A stretch of DNA of 64,000 nucleotides. Origin: an uncultured Acetatifactor sp. Its GTDB lineage: Bacteria; Bacillota; Clostridia; Lachnospirales; Lachnospiraceae. The position numbers and the translations under genes were made by a program. Positions 1 to 7,737 of the stretch are shown piece by piece. The stretch spans positions 37,232 through 101,231 of the forward strand of contig CAJUCT010000008.1 of NCBI GenBank assembly GCA_910585015.1, in the 5' to 3' direction. How positions within the stretch are numbered: position 1 is the stretch's first letter; each line of letters opens with the position of its first letter. The notes under the pieces were generated by a model. That model made no database searches. It was not told the DNA's origin and saw only the letters and a list, made by a program, of their open reading frames with translations.

Positions 1-83
1 CAGAATTTCTAATAAATGGAAAGATGGTTTTGAAAGAATGCCGCATGGATATAGTATGTCCGAAAAATGGAAAAGGAGTACAA

Positions 84-118
84 AAAAAGGGAGTCCCGGT
101 TCACGGGACCCCTCTTTC
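84..118 (-). terminator. Terminator of the split-PFL operon
   Basis: Read on the minus strand, GGGGTCCCG, a short loop and CGGGACTCCC are followed by seven T. A second small hairpin (AATCGGC/GCCGATT, 122-139) starts right at the stop codon of the glycyl-radical gene. Together they close the minus-strand operon, so any gene to the left is probably a separate unit. Positions 1-83 show no convincing gene. Confidence 0.85.
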
Positions 119-138
119 GGTTAATCGGCCACTGCCGA

Positions 139-381
139 TTAGATAGCCTCATGGAAGGTACGGGAGATAACGTCAGCCTGCTGTTCCGGAGTCAGCTTGA
201 TGAAGTTCACTGCATAGCCGGACACGCGGATGGTCAGCTGAGGATAATTCTCGGGATGAGCCTGAGCATCCAATAAGGTATCTCTGTTCAACACGTTTAC
301 ATTCAGATGATGACCGCCCTTCGTAGCATAGCCATCCAATAAGTTTACCAGGTTATCAACCTGTGCTGCACTTGCTGCCAT
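139..381 (-). CDS. Stand-alone glycyl-radical domain of pyruvate formate-lyase (GrcA/YfiD-like)
   Basis: This 80-aa protein is almost entirely the C-terminal glycyl-radical domain of pyruvate formate-lyase. It has HLNVNVLNRDTLLDA (residues 25-39), the radical loop RVSGYAVNF with Gly55 as the predicted radical site, and the family C-terminus DVISRTF. In E. coli, YfiD/GrcA is a similar spare part for oxygen-damaged PFL. Here the PFL core encoded upstream lacks this domain, so the small protein is probably a required subunit rather than a repair part; that is inference. The start follows an AGGAGG ribosome site. A 16-bp perfect inverted repeat (408-423/440-455) lies just upstream. Confidence 0.9.
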   Translation of the reverse strand: MAASAAQVDNLVNLLDGYATKGGHHLNVNVLNRDTLLDAQAHPENYPQLTIRVSGYAVNFIKLTPEQQADVISRTFHEAI

Positions 382-407
382 AATTTTTTCCTCCTATTCT
401 GAGTTCC

Positions 408-455
408 GTCTCTGCACTACGGCGTCCCCTGAGAGGGAGGCCGTAGTGCAGAGAC
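408..455 (-). repeat. Family A 5'-leader hairpin before the glycyl-radical gene
   Basis: A perfect 16-bp inverted repeat (408-423 with 440-455). On the minus strand it is preceded by AATAACAG and followed by CGGAACTCAGAATAGGAGG and the start codon at 381. Both flanks match the other family A elements described in this window, although this copy has a short loop and lacks the inner GATGAA/TTCATC helix. Confidence 0.7.
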
Positions 456-508
456 TGTTATTGATATATTTTATGCCGCCCGCCCGTAGGGGGCGGCATG
501 TACTGCAC

Positions 509-709
509 CTATTCGTAATCATCCAGTCCCTGATGCAAAGTAGGTACACTGCAGGCCAGCGGGGTGCGGGAACAATCCGAACAACCCATGGTCTGAACGG
601 TTTTGTTTTCCTCGGTATCGTCACGGTCCACATTGATGTGTCCCATGCCGTCTGCCATGCCCTGATCGAGCATTTTTACGAGGTCATCAATCATTTTATT
701 CTCGTCCAT
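509..709 (-). CDS. 66-aa Cys-containing protein related to the N-terminus of the glycyl-radical domain
   Basis: A small protein encoded between the PFL core and the glycyl-radical domain, with a good ribosome site (AGAGGTAAAT before ATG). Residues 7-27 (IDDLVKMLDQG..., GHINVD) align with residues 9-29 of the 80-aa glycyl-radical protein (VDNLVNLLDG..., HHLNVN). The radical loop is absent. The C-terminal half instead has GCSDC (Cys43, Cys46) and Cys53. It therefore looks like a paralogue that kept the docking segment and gained a thiol or metal-binding tail. Function unknown; its position suggests assembly, protection or redox sensing of the PFL. A GC-rich hairpin (473-494) follows the stop. 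Confidence 0.75.
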   Translation of the reverse strand: MDENKMIDDLVKMLDQGMADGMGHINVDRDDTEENKTVQTMGCSDCSRTPLACSVPTLHQGLDDYE

Positions 710-751
710 ATTTACCTCTTTCTACATCATAGTCTCGATGTGGTCTACAGA

Positions 752-2791
752 TTACTTGCTCAGATCCAACTCAATGTCTCCGCTGAACACCTGATCTTCC
801 TTGCCCAGAGCGCCGGGGATGATGGTGAAGGTATTGGAGATACCGTCCTGCGCATCATTGAAGGGCAGCTTGGATACGGAAGACAGAGATGCCACTGCGC
901 CGTGGGTGTCACGTCCATGCATCGGGTTAGCGCCGGGAGCGAAAGGCTGGCCCTTTCTACGTCCGTCAGGCGTGTTACCGGTTGCCTTGCCGTAGGTTAC
1001 ATTGGAAGTAATGGTCAGGATGGAAGTGGTAGGGAATCCATCTCTGTAGGTGTGATGCCTTCTGATAGCGGTCATAAACTTATGAACCACATCCTGGGCA
1101 ATGCTGTCAACACGGTCGTCATCGTTACCATACTTCGGGAACTCGCCGGTGGTCTTGAAGTCAACGATGATACCATCTTCATCGCGGACAACTTCAACCT
1201 TGGCATACTTGATAGCGGACAGAGAGTCTGCCACGATGGACAGGCCGGCAACACCGGTTGCGAAGTATCTTCTCACATCTCTGTCATGCAGAGCCATCTC
1301 AGCTCTCTCGTAACAGTACTTGTCATGCATATAGTGGATAATATTCAGGGTATTTACATACACATCAGCCTGCCACTCCAGCATGTCGATGAACTTGCTG
1401 TACACATCGTCAAAGTCCAGAACATCGCCGACCACAGGACGGTACTTAGGACCAACCTGCTTCTTGGTAACTTCGTCCACGCCGCCGTTCAAAGCGTACA
1501 GCAGGCACTTAGCCACGTTGGCGCGAGCGCCGAAGAACTGCATCTCCTTACCGATTCTCATGGAAGATACGCAGCAGGCAATACCATAGTCATCGCCATG
1601 GGTCACTCTCATCAGGTCATCGTTCTCATACTGGATGGAAGATGTGTTGATGGAGGTCTTAGCACAGAAGCGCTTGAAGCCCTCAGGCAGTCTGGTGGAC
1701 CACAGTACGGTCAGGTTGGGCTCAGGTGAAGCGCCCAGATTGTACAGGGTCTGCAGATATCTGAAGCTCATTCTGGTAACCATATGACGACCGTCTACGC
1801 CCACACCAGCCAGGGACTCGGTTACCCATACAGGATCACCGGCGAAGATCTGGTTGTACTCAGGAGTACGGGCAAACTTGATCAGACGCAGCTTCATGAT
1901 GAAGTGGTCGATGAACTCCTGGATCTGCTCCTCGGTGAACACACCGTTCTTCAGATCTCTCTCTGCATAGCAGTCGATAAAGGTGGAGGTACGTCCCAGG
2001 GACATAGCGGCGCCGTTCTGCTCCTTAACGGCACACAGATAGCCGAAGTAGGTCCACTGAATAGCCTCTTTTACGTTGGCAGCGGGCTTAGAGATATCGC
2101 AGCCGTAGGAAGCAGCCATCTCCTTCATCAGCTTCAGGGCAACGATCTGCTCGGAAATCTCTTCGCGCAGACGGATCACATCGTCGGTCATCACACGGCC
2201 GGTGGAAGCCTTCTGCTCCTCCTTATCCTGAATCAGTCTGTCGATACCGTACAGGGCAACCCTTCTGTAGTCGCCGATGATACGGCCACGGCCATAGGCA
2301 TCAGGCAGACCGGTGATAATATGGGAAGAACGGCAGGCTCTCATCTCTGCATTATAAGCATCAAAACAACCTGCATTGTGGGTCTTTCTGTGAGTGGAGA
2401 AAAACTCGCTGATCTCGGGATCGACCTCGTAGCCGTTGTCGGCGCAAGCCTTCTCTGCCATACGGATACCGCCATAGGGCTGCAGGGATCTCTTGAAAGG
2501 CTTGTCGGTCTGGAAACCAACGATGGTCTCCTTGCTCTTGTCAAGGTAACCAGGACCATGGGAGGTGATGGTGGAAACAACCTTGGTGTCCATGTCCAGA
2601 ACGCCGCCTGCTTCTCTCTCCTGCTTCTGCAGATCCAGTACCATTGCCCACAAATCCTTTGTGTTTTGTGTAGGGCCAACTAAGAAAGAATCATCTCCAT
2701 CATAGGGATGATAGTTCTTCTGGATGAAATCACGAACATTGATTTCATTTTCCCACTTGCCGCCTACAAATTCGTTCCATTCAGGTCTCAT
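752..2791 (-). CDS. pflB: Pyruvate formate-lyase core, lacking the C-terminal glycyl-radical domain
   Basis: Formate C-acetyltransferase converts pyruvate and CoA to acetyl-CoA and formate in anaerobic fermentation. The 679-aa protein carries the N-terminal PFL region and the catalytic Cys-Cys pair in GIACCVSSM (Cys406-Cys407). The late motif GALGKED is present, but the protein stops about 13 residues later. Usual length is about 750-760 aa, and the missing part is exactly the glycyl-radical domain encoded separately at 139-381. With no Gly radical of its own it should be inactive alone. The split is clean and both genes have ribosome sites, so this is not a sequencing frameshift within one frame. 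No activating enzyme gene is in the window. Confidence 0.95.
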   Translation of the reverse strand: MRPEWNEFVGGKWENEINVRDFIQKNYHPYDGDDSFLVGPTQNTKDLWAMVLDLQKQEREAGGVLDMDTKVVSTITSHGPGYLDKSKETIVGFQTDKPFKRSLQPYGGIRMAEKACADNGYEVDPEISEFFSTHRKTHNAGCFDAYNAEMRACRSSHIITGLPDAYGRGRIIGDYRRVALYGIDRLIQDKEEQKASTGRVMTDDVIRLREEISEQIVALKLMKEMAASYGCDISKPAANVKEAIQWTYFGYLCAVKEQNGAAMSLGRTSTFIDCYAERDLKNGVFTEEQIQEFIDHFIMKLRLIKFARTPEYNQIFAGDPVWVTESLAGVGVDGRHMVTRMSFRYLQTLYNLGASPEPNLTVLWSTRLPEGFKRFCAKTSINTSSIQYENDDLMRVTHGDDYGIACCVSSMRIGKEMQFFGARANVAKCLLYALNGGVDEVTKKQVGPKYRPVVGDVLDFDDVYSKFIDMLEWQADVYVNTLNIIHYMHDKYCYERAEMALHDRDVRRYFATGVAGLSIVADSLSAIKYAKVEVVRDEDGIIVDFKTTGEFPKYGNDDDRVDSIAQDVVHKFMTAIRRHHTYRDGFPTTSILTITSNVTYGKATGNTPDGRRKGQPFAPGANPMHGRDTHGAVASLSSVSKLPFNDAQDGISNTFTIIPGALGKEDQVFSGDIELDLSK

Positions 2792-2859
2792 TTGAAATAG
2801 CCTCCTATAAGATATTGAATTAGTGAATGTGTTTTGGTAACTCCTAATCCTATGCCCCT

Positions 2860-2888
2860 ATTATAGGAGAAAGAATCGGGATAGTCAA
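2860..2888 (-). promoter_or_regulatory. Promoter of the pyruvate formate-lyase operon
   Basis: On the minus strand TTGACT (2888-2883) and TATAAT (2865-2860) are separated by 17 nt, a near-consensus sigma-A promoter. Transcription would start about 60 nt before the pflB start codon. The rest of 2792-3135 holds this promoter and the opposing one for the DUF1858 gene; no other gene is seen there. Confidence 0.75.
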
Positions 2889-2979
2889 GGCTGGTAGTGT
2901 ACTTTTTCCTGTACATAATTGCTATTTTGGCCATTATTTTTATTAAAAATTTATAAAAACTGTCCATAAAAGGTTATGC

Positions 2980-3008
2980 TTGCCAGAAGCGGGGAAAAGT
3001 ATTATACT
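2980..3008 (+). promoter_or_regulatory. Promoter of the DUF1858 gene
   Basis: TTGCCA and TATACT with a 17-nt spacer, followed by a leader of about 120 nt to the start codon at 3136. It diverges from the pfl promoter. Confidence 0.6.
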
Positions 3009-3135
3009 GTAAAGGCGGAAAAGGAAACTAAAAACGGCATTTTCCCAACGAAGGCGGAAGCAGGACAGGCACTGCCTGCGGGTACGAGGATGTTCGGGGG
3101 AAGATGCAAAGCACTAAATCAGGAGGTGTTGAAAT

Positions 3136-3327
3136 ATGCAAGGAATTACCAAGGAGATGACCATCGGGGAAATTCTGAGGAAGAACCCGGATGTGGCGCC
3201 GATTTTGATGGAAGCAGGTATGCACTGTCTGGGATGCCCGTCCGCTCAGGGCGAGAGCCTGGAGGAGGCCGCAATGGTGCATGGCATTGATGTTGAAGCG
3301 CTGATGAAGAACATTCAGGAGGCGTAG
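3136..3327 (+). CDS. DUF1858 small protein with CxxC motif
   Basis: The 63-aa protein matches the DUF1858/ScdA-N type: an N-terminal TIGEILRKNPDVAPIL helix segment and then HCLGCPSAQGESLEEAA with Cys at a CxxC. These small anaerobe proteins are linked to iron-sulfur or thiol redox chemistry, but no reaction is established. The ribosome site AGGAGG lies 9 nt before the ATG. It has its own promoter and is closed by a strong terminator, so it is a single-gene unit divergent from the PFL operon. Confidence 0.85.
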   Translation: MQGITKEMTIGEILRKNPDVAPILMEAGMHCLGCPSAQGESLEEAAMVHGIDVEALMKNIQEA

Positions 3328-3337
3328 TTATGTTAGG

Positions 3338-3369
3338 AATGCCTGGGGAATCCCCCAGGCATTTTTTTT
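3338..3369 (+). terminator. Terminator after the DUF1858 gene
   Basis: AATGCCTGGGG, AAT and CCCCCAGGCATT followed by eight T. The stem is 11 bp or longer. It acts on the plus strand; the convergent mecA transcript has no T-tract here. Confidence 0.92.
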
Positions 3370-3382
3370 GGAACTGCAGTTT

Positions 3383-4111
3383 TCAGATTTGAGCCAGAGC
3401 CTGCAACGCATTTTTCGAAACCACCGTCTCACAGTGCTCTTCCAGATAGGAGGGGGTGGAGGCCGTCACCTTGACAAAGGATCCATATTCCGAGAGAATA
3501 TTGCAGCATCTGTTGAAGTCGGAAGCATCCCGCTGGGGATGGGACAGGAACAGCAGATAGCAGTCTTCCCGGGTATCTTTGTACAGGGAACTGGAGCCCT
3601 TTGCACCGGCTGCGACGGCAGCGGCGGCTGTTATCAGCAGATGCAGAGAATGGAACCGGAGCATTCTCATCATCAGTTTACTCTCCGTATCGGCGGAAAG
3701 CTCCGGAGCCGGCATTTCGGGGGAGGAGATATCCTCGCTGCCCTGAAGTCTGCGGAACAGATCCAGCACCTCGTCAGCCGCAGAGGCTGCTTCCTCCTCG
3801 GCATCCGCCAGATCCTCATGTACGGAGGGGGCAAACCGGGCAAACCGGGTATCCAGTTCTTCAGGGTCCTCCACTTTGGTGATAATCAGCACTATGCACT
3901 CCGCGTTCATGGGGATGGCCTCGATCATCAGCGGAATATCTTCGGCCTCAAAGCCAAACTCGAAATTGGCCTGCTGCATCATGTCCCGGAACAGGTTTTT
4001 TGCCTTTTCCGTGCCGTAAGCCAGTTCGCTGATCTGGAGTTCCCTGCTGGCCAGATCCTCTTTAGTCAGGGTACAGCGAATCTGGTTTTCGCTTACTTTT
4101 TCTATTTTCAT
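3383..4111 (-). CDS. mecA: Adaptor protein MecA
   Basis: MecA recognises substrates and delivers them to the ClpC-ClpP protease. The 242-aa protein has the family N-terminus MKIEKVSENQIRCTLTKEDL, an acidic linker (about 95-130) and a C-terminal domain with the LYKDTREDCYLLF segment typical of the ClpC-binding half. The start at 4111 is chosen because AAAGGAG is 9 nt away; the ATG three codons earlier abuts the ribosome site. A promoter is visible upstream. In this family MecA may control proteolysis more generally, as no competence genes are in view. Confidence 0.9.
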   Translation of the reverse strand: MKIEKVSENQIRCTLTKEDLASRELQISELAYGTEKAKNLFRDMMQQANFEFGFEAEDIPLMIEAIPMNAECIVLIITKVEDPEELDTRFARFAPSVHEDLADAEEEAASAADEVLDLFRRLQGSEDISSPEMPAPELSADTESKLMMRMLRFHSLHLLITAAAAVAAGAKGSSSLYKDTREDCYLLFLSHPQRDASDFNRCCNILSEYGSFVKVTASTPSYLEEHCETVVSKNALQALAQI

Positions 4112-4161
4112 TAGGATCATCTCCTTTCGGATCTATAAAAAAATTCCGTAATTGCTTTTAC

Positions 4162-4190
4162 AGCATATACTTTCCCAGGTTCTTCGTCAA
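4162..4190 (-). promoter_or_regulatory. Promoter of mecA
   Basis: Minus-strand TTGACG (4190-4185) and TATGCT (4167-4162) with a 17-nt spacer, about 50 nt before the mecA start. Confidence 0.6.
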
Positions 4191-4230
4191 TAGACCTTAG
4201 AATGTTTTTAGAAAAAATTTAATTTTCTAC

Positions 4231-4376
4231 TTGCCAAAATATGACAGATGGCATATAATGCATTCCAAGAGATGCTTCCGATATTCCGTACAGGAAGGGA
4301 GGCAAGCGGTTAAAAATATCTTTATTTATTCCGAAGATCCGGAACGTTTCGTTCCTCTCATCCTTTTTATTTTATA
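4231..4376 (+). ncRNA. Possible small RNA: orphan promoter followed by a hairpin and T-tract
   Basis: TTGCCA (4231) and TATAAT (4254) with a 17-nt spacer form a good plus-strand promoter. The first 100 nt downstream contain no ORF with a ribosome site. They can fold (GCTTCC/GGAAGG; then GAT-CC-GGAACG-TTT-CGTTCC...ATC) and end in CTTTTTATTTTA. This could be a short non-coding transcript of about 110 nt or an attenuated leader of the gene at 4648. The remainder of 4377-4647 is AT-rich with no gene seen. Confidence 0.3.
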
Positions 4377-4647
4377 GTATGAGTCAGTCTGTTCTTTTGC
4401 TAAAATAATCGGGATGTCTTACAAGCGGTTAATGCGAGCTTGATCGGTTTATATAATATATTTCCCACTTTTTAAATTTAAGTCACATTATAATTCAAAA
4501 TCTACATTTATATTTTTTGCATTGTACTGTCGGAGCTCTCTGGACCAACTATTCCCCGCGTTTACCCAACACAGATATGGAATTTGCTGACATAATATAT
4601 CACGATTTTTCCTTTTGGATGTACAGCATATTGGGAGGAGGGATAAC

Positions 4648-4869
4648 TTGAGCGAAGAAGAAGTCCAAAGCGTCCGGGAGATGATACGGATGCAGCTGCA
4701 GAAGGTGCAGGAGCGGGGCGTAGACCTGTATGTGGACAACCGGCCGGCTTCCCCGGACGAAGTGGCCTGCAAATGTGTGCAGGAGCAAACGGTCTACATG
4801 CCCGATTATGTTCTGAACGATATGGGCATTCTTGAACAGGTAAGGTTTGACAGAATCGATCCACAGTAA
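4648..4869 (+). CDS. Hypothetical 73-aa protein, TTG start
   Basis: A small acidic protein beginning SEEEVQSVREMIRMQLQKV after a TTG codon. GGGAGGAGG lies 9 nt upstream, which decides the start over the ATG 11 codons earlier. It has a helical N-terminal half, a single CKC (residues about 50-52) and no membrane segment. I do not recognise the family. The next gene (GH18) has its own promoter, so this is probably monocistronic. Confidence 0.6.
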   Translation: MSEEEVQSVREMIRMQLQKVQERGVDLYVDNRPASPDEVACKCVQEQTVYMPDYVLNDMGILEQVRFDRIDPQ

Positions 4870-4989
4870 GCCATGGATCAGTGCCTCGAAATAGGGCGGA
4901 ACGGATGCCTGCGGCGGAGAATGCCTCTCTAACAAAAAGCAGCTGATAAAAATAATATGACGTTCTGCCGTATTTTGTCAAAATAGGTG

Positions 4990-5018
4990 ATGACGTTGCC
5001 GGAATAGTTTGGTATACT
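4990..5018 (+). promoter_or_regulatory. Promoter of the GH18 gene
   Basis: ATGACG and TATACT with a 17-nt spacer. The leader then contains a strong hairpin (GGCGGAAAGGA/TCCTTTTCGCC, 5028-5054) before the ribosome site GAAAGAGG and ATG at 5101. Confidence 0.5.
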
Positions 5019-5100
5019 ATTACATATTGGCGGAAAGGATCGGCTCCTTTTCGCCGGTATGTATGGTAGCTGTCTGATTTTAGAAAGAAAGAGGTAATTT

Positions 5101-6813
5101 ATGAAAAAAGCGATTCCAGTAATCATAGCAATCCTGCTCATTTTAGTGATCGGCGCAGTGACGCTTGGCAGTATGCTGGTGGAAAAGTACTCTTATTCCA
5201 AGGAGAGAGTGGAACTGACGGAGTATTATGGATTGACGGCGGAAGAGGCCGACAGTCTGGTGGCTGTGTACCTACAGGATGAGAGGCTGGAGACGCTGGC
5301 GCCCTTGAAGGAGGGAAAGTGTTATTTTCCCATGGATATGGTGCATCAATATTTTAATGATACTTTTTACGCGGATCGCGCAGAGGGTCTGCTGCTGTAT
5401 GCGCTGCCCACGGAGGTAGTGCGTGTGTCGCTGGGAAGCTCCGTAGAGGAGCGGGAGGGCGGCAGCGAGGATCTGGGCTATATGATTGCCTATGAAGATG
5501 GGGGCCAGGTCTATATCGCGGCGGATTATGTACAGCGTTACAGCAATGTGGAACTGCAATACGCCCAGTGTCATGTGCAGGTGTACACACAGTGGGGCAG
5601 CGCCACCGTGGCCACTGTGGCGAAGGATACGGCGGTGCGGGTAAAAGGGGGCATTAAGAGCGAGATTTTGTGGGACGTGCCCGGGGGCAGCCAGGTAAAA
5701 GTGCTGGAACAGATGGAGACCTGGAGCAAGGTGCGGACCAGTGACGGATATATCGGCTATGTGGAAAACAAACTGCTCCAGGATATAACGGAGATCCAGG
5801 AGATTCCGGTGACGGACTATGTGGAGCCGGAGTACACTTCCATCCGGCTGCCCGGCAAGGTGAGTCTGGGCTTTCACTCCATAGGGGGAGTGGGAGGCAA
5901 TGATACTTTGGAGAGCATGGTGGCCGGCACCAGGGGGATGAATGTGATTGCGCCTACCTGGTTCAGCCTCAGCGACAATGAGGGCAATTTCCAGAGTTTT
6001 GCCAGCAGTTCTTACGTGGAACGCGCCCATGGCATGGGACTGCAGGTATGGGGGGTGTTGGACAATTTCAACTATAACAATATAAATCGGGTGGGCATCA
6101 ATGAGTTCCAGATCCTGTCCTCTACTACCATCAGAGGCAGATTGATTGATAATATAGTAAACGAGGCGCTGAACCTGAATCTGGATGGCATCAATATTGA
6201 CTTTGAGAATCTGACGACGGAGTGCAGCGACCATTATGCCCAGTTTATTCGGGAACTGTCCATCGCATGTCGAAAAAGCGGGTTGATTTTGTCCTTTGAC
6301 AATTATGTGCCCTATAATTTTAATGATTATTATCGCAGGGATGTGCAGGGGAAGGTGGCCGACTATGTGATTGTCATGGGCTACGACGAACATTGGCACG
6401 GCAGCGGAGATCCCGGTTCCGTGGCCAGCATCGGCTATGTCAGCGGCGGCATTGACCGCACCCTGGAACAGGTGCCGAAGGAAAAGGTGATCAACGCCCT
6501 GCCCTTTTATACAATTCTGTGGACAATTGACGGAGCTACGGTGACGGACGAGTACCTGCTCTTGTCCAACACCAAGGATTATCTGCGGCGAGTCGGTGTG
6601 GAGGCCACCTGGGACGAGGAGACCTCCCAGCTGTACGCGGAATGGCAGAGCGGCAGCAAGACCCACAAGATATGGGCGGAGACGGAGGAATCCATCCAGG
6701 TGAAGCTGAATGTGATGCAGAACCGGGGCATTGCCGGAGCGGCCGTATGGCAGATCAGTTACGGCACCCCGGAGGCATGGGAACTGATCAACGCCTATGT
6801 CAATGCCCCGTAG
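5101..6813 (+). CDS. Membrane-anchored GH18 glycoside hydrolase with SH3 domain
   Basis: The 570-aa protein has an N-terminal signal anchor (residues 5-27). A poorly defined extracellular region with ORF-wide similarity to SleL/YaaH-like proteins follows, then a bacterial SH3 domain (about 175-230, AVRVKGGIKS... YIGYVENKLL) and a GH18 barrel (about 255-568). The catalytic signature LDGINIDFEN has the DxxDxDxE pattern, with the final Glu as acid. The SH3 domain probably binds peptidoglycan, and the enzyme likely cleaves its N-acetylglucosaminyl bonds or those of spore cortex fragments. A cell-wall amidase follows, which supports a wall-remodelling role. Confidence 0.85.
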   Translation: MKKAIPVIIAILLILVIGAVTLGSMLVEKYSYSKERVELTEYYGLTAEEADSLVAVYLQDERLETLAPLKEGKCYFPMDMVHQYFNDTFYADRAEGLLLYALPTEVVRVSLGSSVEEREGGSEDLGYMIAYEDGGQVYIAADYVQRYSNVELQYAQCHVQVYTQWGSATVATVAKDTAVRVKGGIKSEILWDVPGGSQVKVLEQMETWSKVRTSDGYIGYVENKLLQDITEIQEIPVTDYVEPEYTSIRLPGKVSLGFHSIGGVGGNDTLESMVAGTRGMNVIAPTWFSLSDNEGNFQSFASSSYVERAHGMGLQVWGVLDNFNYNNINRVGINEFQILSSTTIRGRLIDNIVNEALNLNLDGINIDFENLTTECSDHYAQFIRELSIACRKSGLILSFDNYVPYNFNDYYRRDVQGKVADYVIVMGYDEHWHGSGDPGSVASIGYVSGGIDRTLEQVPKEKVINALPFYTILWTIDGATVTDEYLLLSNTKDYLRRVGVEATWDEETSQLYAEWQSGSKTHKIWAETEESIQVKLNVMQNRGIAGAAVWQISYGTPEAWELINAYVNAP

Positions 6814-6926
6814 GCTTCGGGCAAGCCAGGGGAGCCCGTCCGGCGTCTGTGGTGCCTTGCGGCGCGGCATATGACCGATTGGGCCGACATATATTGATAA
6901 TAAGAAGATTGAGGATTATTATCAAT

Positions 6927-7649
6927 ATGGTGAAAAGGACAGAAAAAATTTTTTCGCTGGCGCTGGGAGTACTGCTGGTTTTGTCCATGGTCTATGTGGC
7001 GCACAGCGCGGCGGTATTCGTGGGCGGAAAGAATGTGGAGACAGGGGATGCGGCACAGGCCAAGGATCAGGTCTGCGTGGTGATCGATGCGGGGCACGGG
7101 GGAGACGATCCCGGCAAGATAGGCATAGGCCAGGTGCTGGAGAAGGACGTAAATCTGAGCATTGCCCGTAAGGTGCAGCAGTATCTGGAAGCGCAGGACA
7201 TTCGGGTGGTGCTGACCAGGGAGGATGAAAACGGTCTGTATGACAGCGACGCATCCAACAAAAAGGTGCAGGATATGAAGCGGAGGGTTGCCCTGATTGA
7301 GGAGACAAAGCCCGCTATCACCGTCAGCATCCACCAGAACAGTTATCCGGAAGAATCTGTCCACGGAGCGCAGGTATTTTACTATGACGGCAGCAGGGAC
7401 GGGCAGCTGCTGGCACAGTTGCTGCAAAAGCAGCTGGTGGAGAAACTGGATCCGGAGAACCATCGGCAGATCAAGGCCAACGACAGTTATTATCTGCTGA
7501 AAAAGACGGATATTCCCATCGTCATCGTGGAGTGCGGCTTCCTGTCCAACCAGGCGGAGGCGGCGCTGCTGGCCAGGGATGACTATCAGGATCGGGTGGC
7601 CTGGGCCATACATATGGGTATATTACAGTATCTGGCGGAGACGAATTAG
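6927..7649 (+). CDS. N-acetylmuramoyl-L-alanine amidase (CwlD-like)
   Basis: Amidase_3 enzyme of 240 aa that cleaves the MurNAc-L-Ala bond, with an N-terminal signal or anchor (residues 8-28). Zinc-site motifs are visible: VVIDAGHGGDDPG (His ligand), an E in GQVLEKDVNLSIA, SIHQNS (His ligand) and the catalytic VECGFLSN. The start at 6927 follows GAGGA; upstream in-frame sequence overlaps the GH18 gene and has no ribosome site. In sporulators CwlD makes muramic-delta-lactam of cortex; a vegetative role is equally possible. Confidence 0.88.
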   Translation: MVKRTEKIFSLALGVLLVLSMVYVAHSAAVFVGGKNVETGDAAQAKDQVCVVIDAGHGGDDPGKIGIGQVLEKDVNLSIARKVQQYLEAQDIRVVLTREDENGLYDSDASNKKVQDMKRRVALIEETKPAITVSIHQNSYPEESVHGAQVFYYDGSRDGQLLAQLLQKQLVEKLDPENHRQIKANDSYYLLKKTDIPIVIVECGFLSNQAEAALLARDDYQDRVAWAIHMGILQYLAETN

Positions 7650-7675
7650 ACAAATCCGCCAAAGTGTGTTATGAT
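7647..7675 (+). promoter_or_regulatory. Promoter of sua5
   Basis: TAGACA and TATGAT with a 17-nt spacer, the -35 box overlapping the stop codon of the amidase gene. Confidence 0.5.
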
Positions 7676-7737
7676 ACAATACAGAAACATGTTTTGGGGC
7701 AGAGCGGCAGGTTTGCCTGTCGGTAAAGGTATGGGGA

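Noticed and set aside
446..1729. Long plus-strand frame opposite the PFL core
   Set aside because: It mirrors the minus-strand PFL coding region, has no ribosome site, and its residues (His, Val, Leu rich) fit an antisense shadow.
2803..2868. Possible hairpin hiding the pflB ribosome site (CTCCTATAA with TTATAGGAG)
   Set aside because: The upstream arm is the -10 box of the promoter itself, so it should not be transcribed.
5272..6870. Long minus-strand frame opposite the GH18 gene
   Set aside because: Antisense shadow of a gene with clear motifs; no family features of its own.
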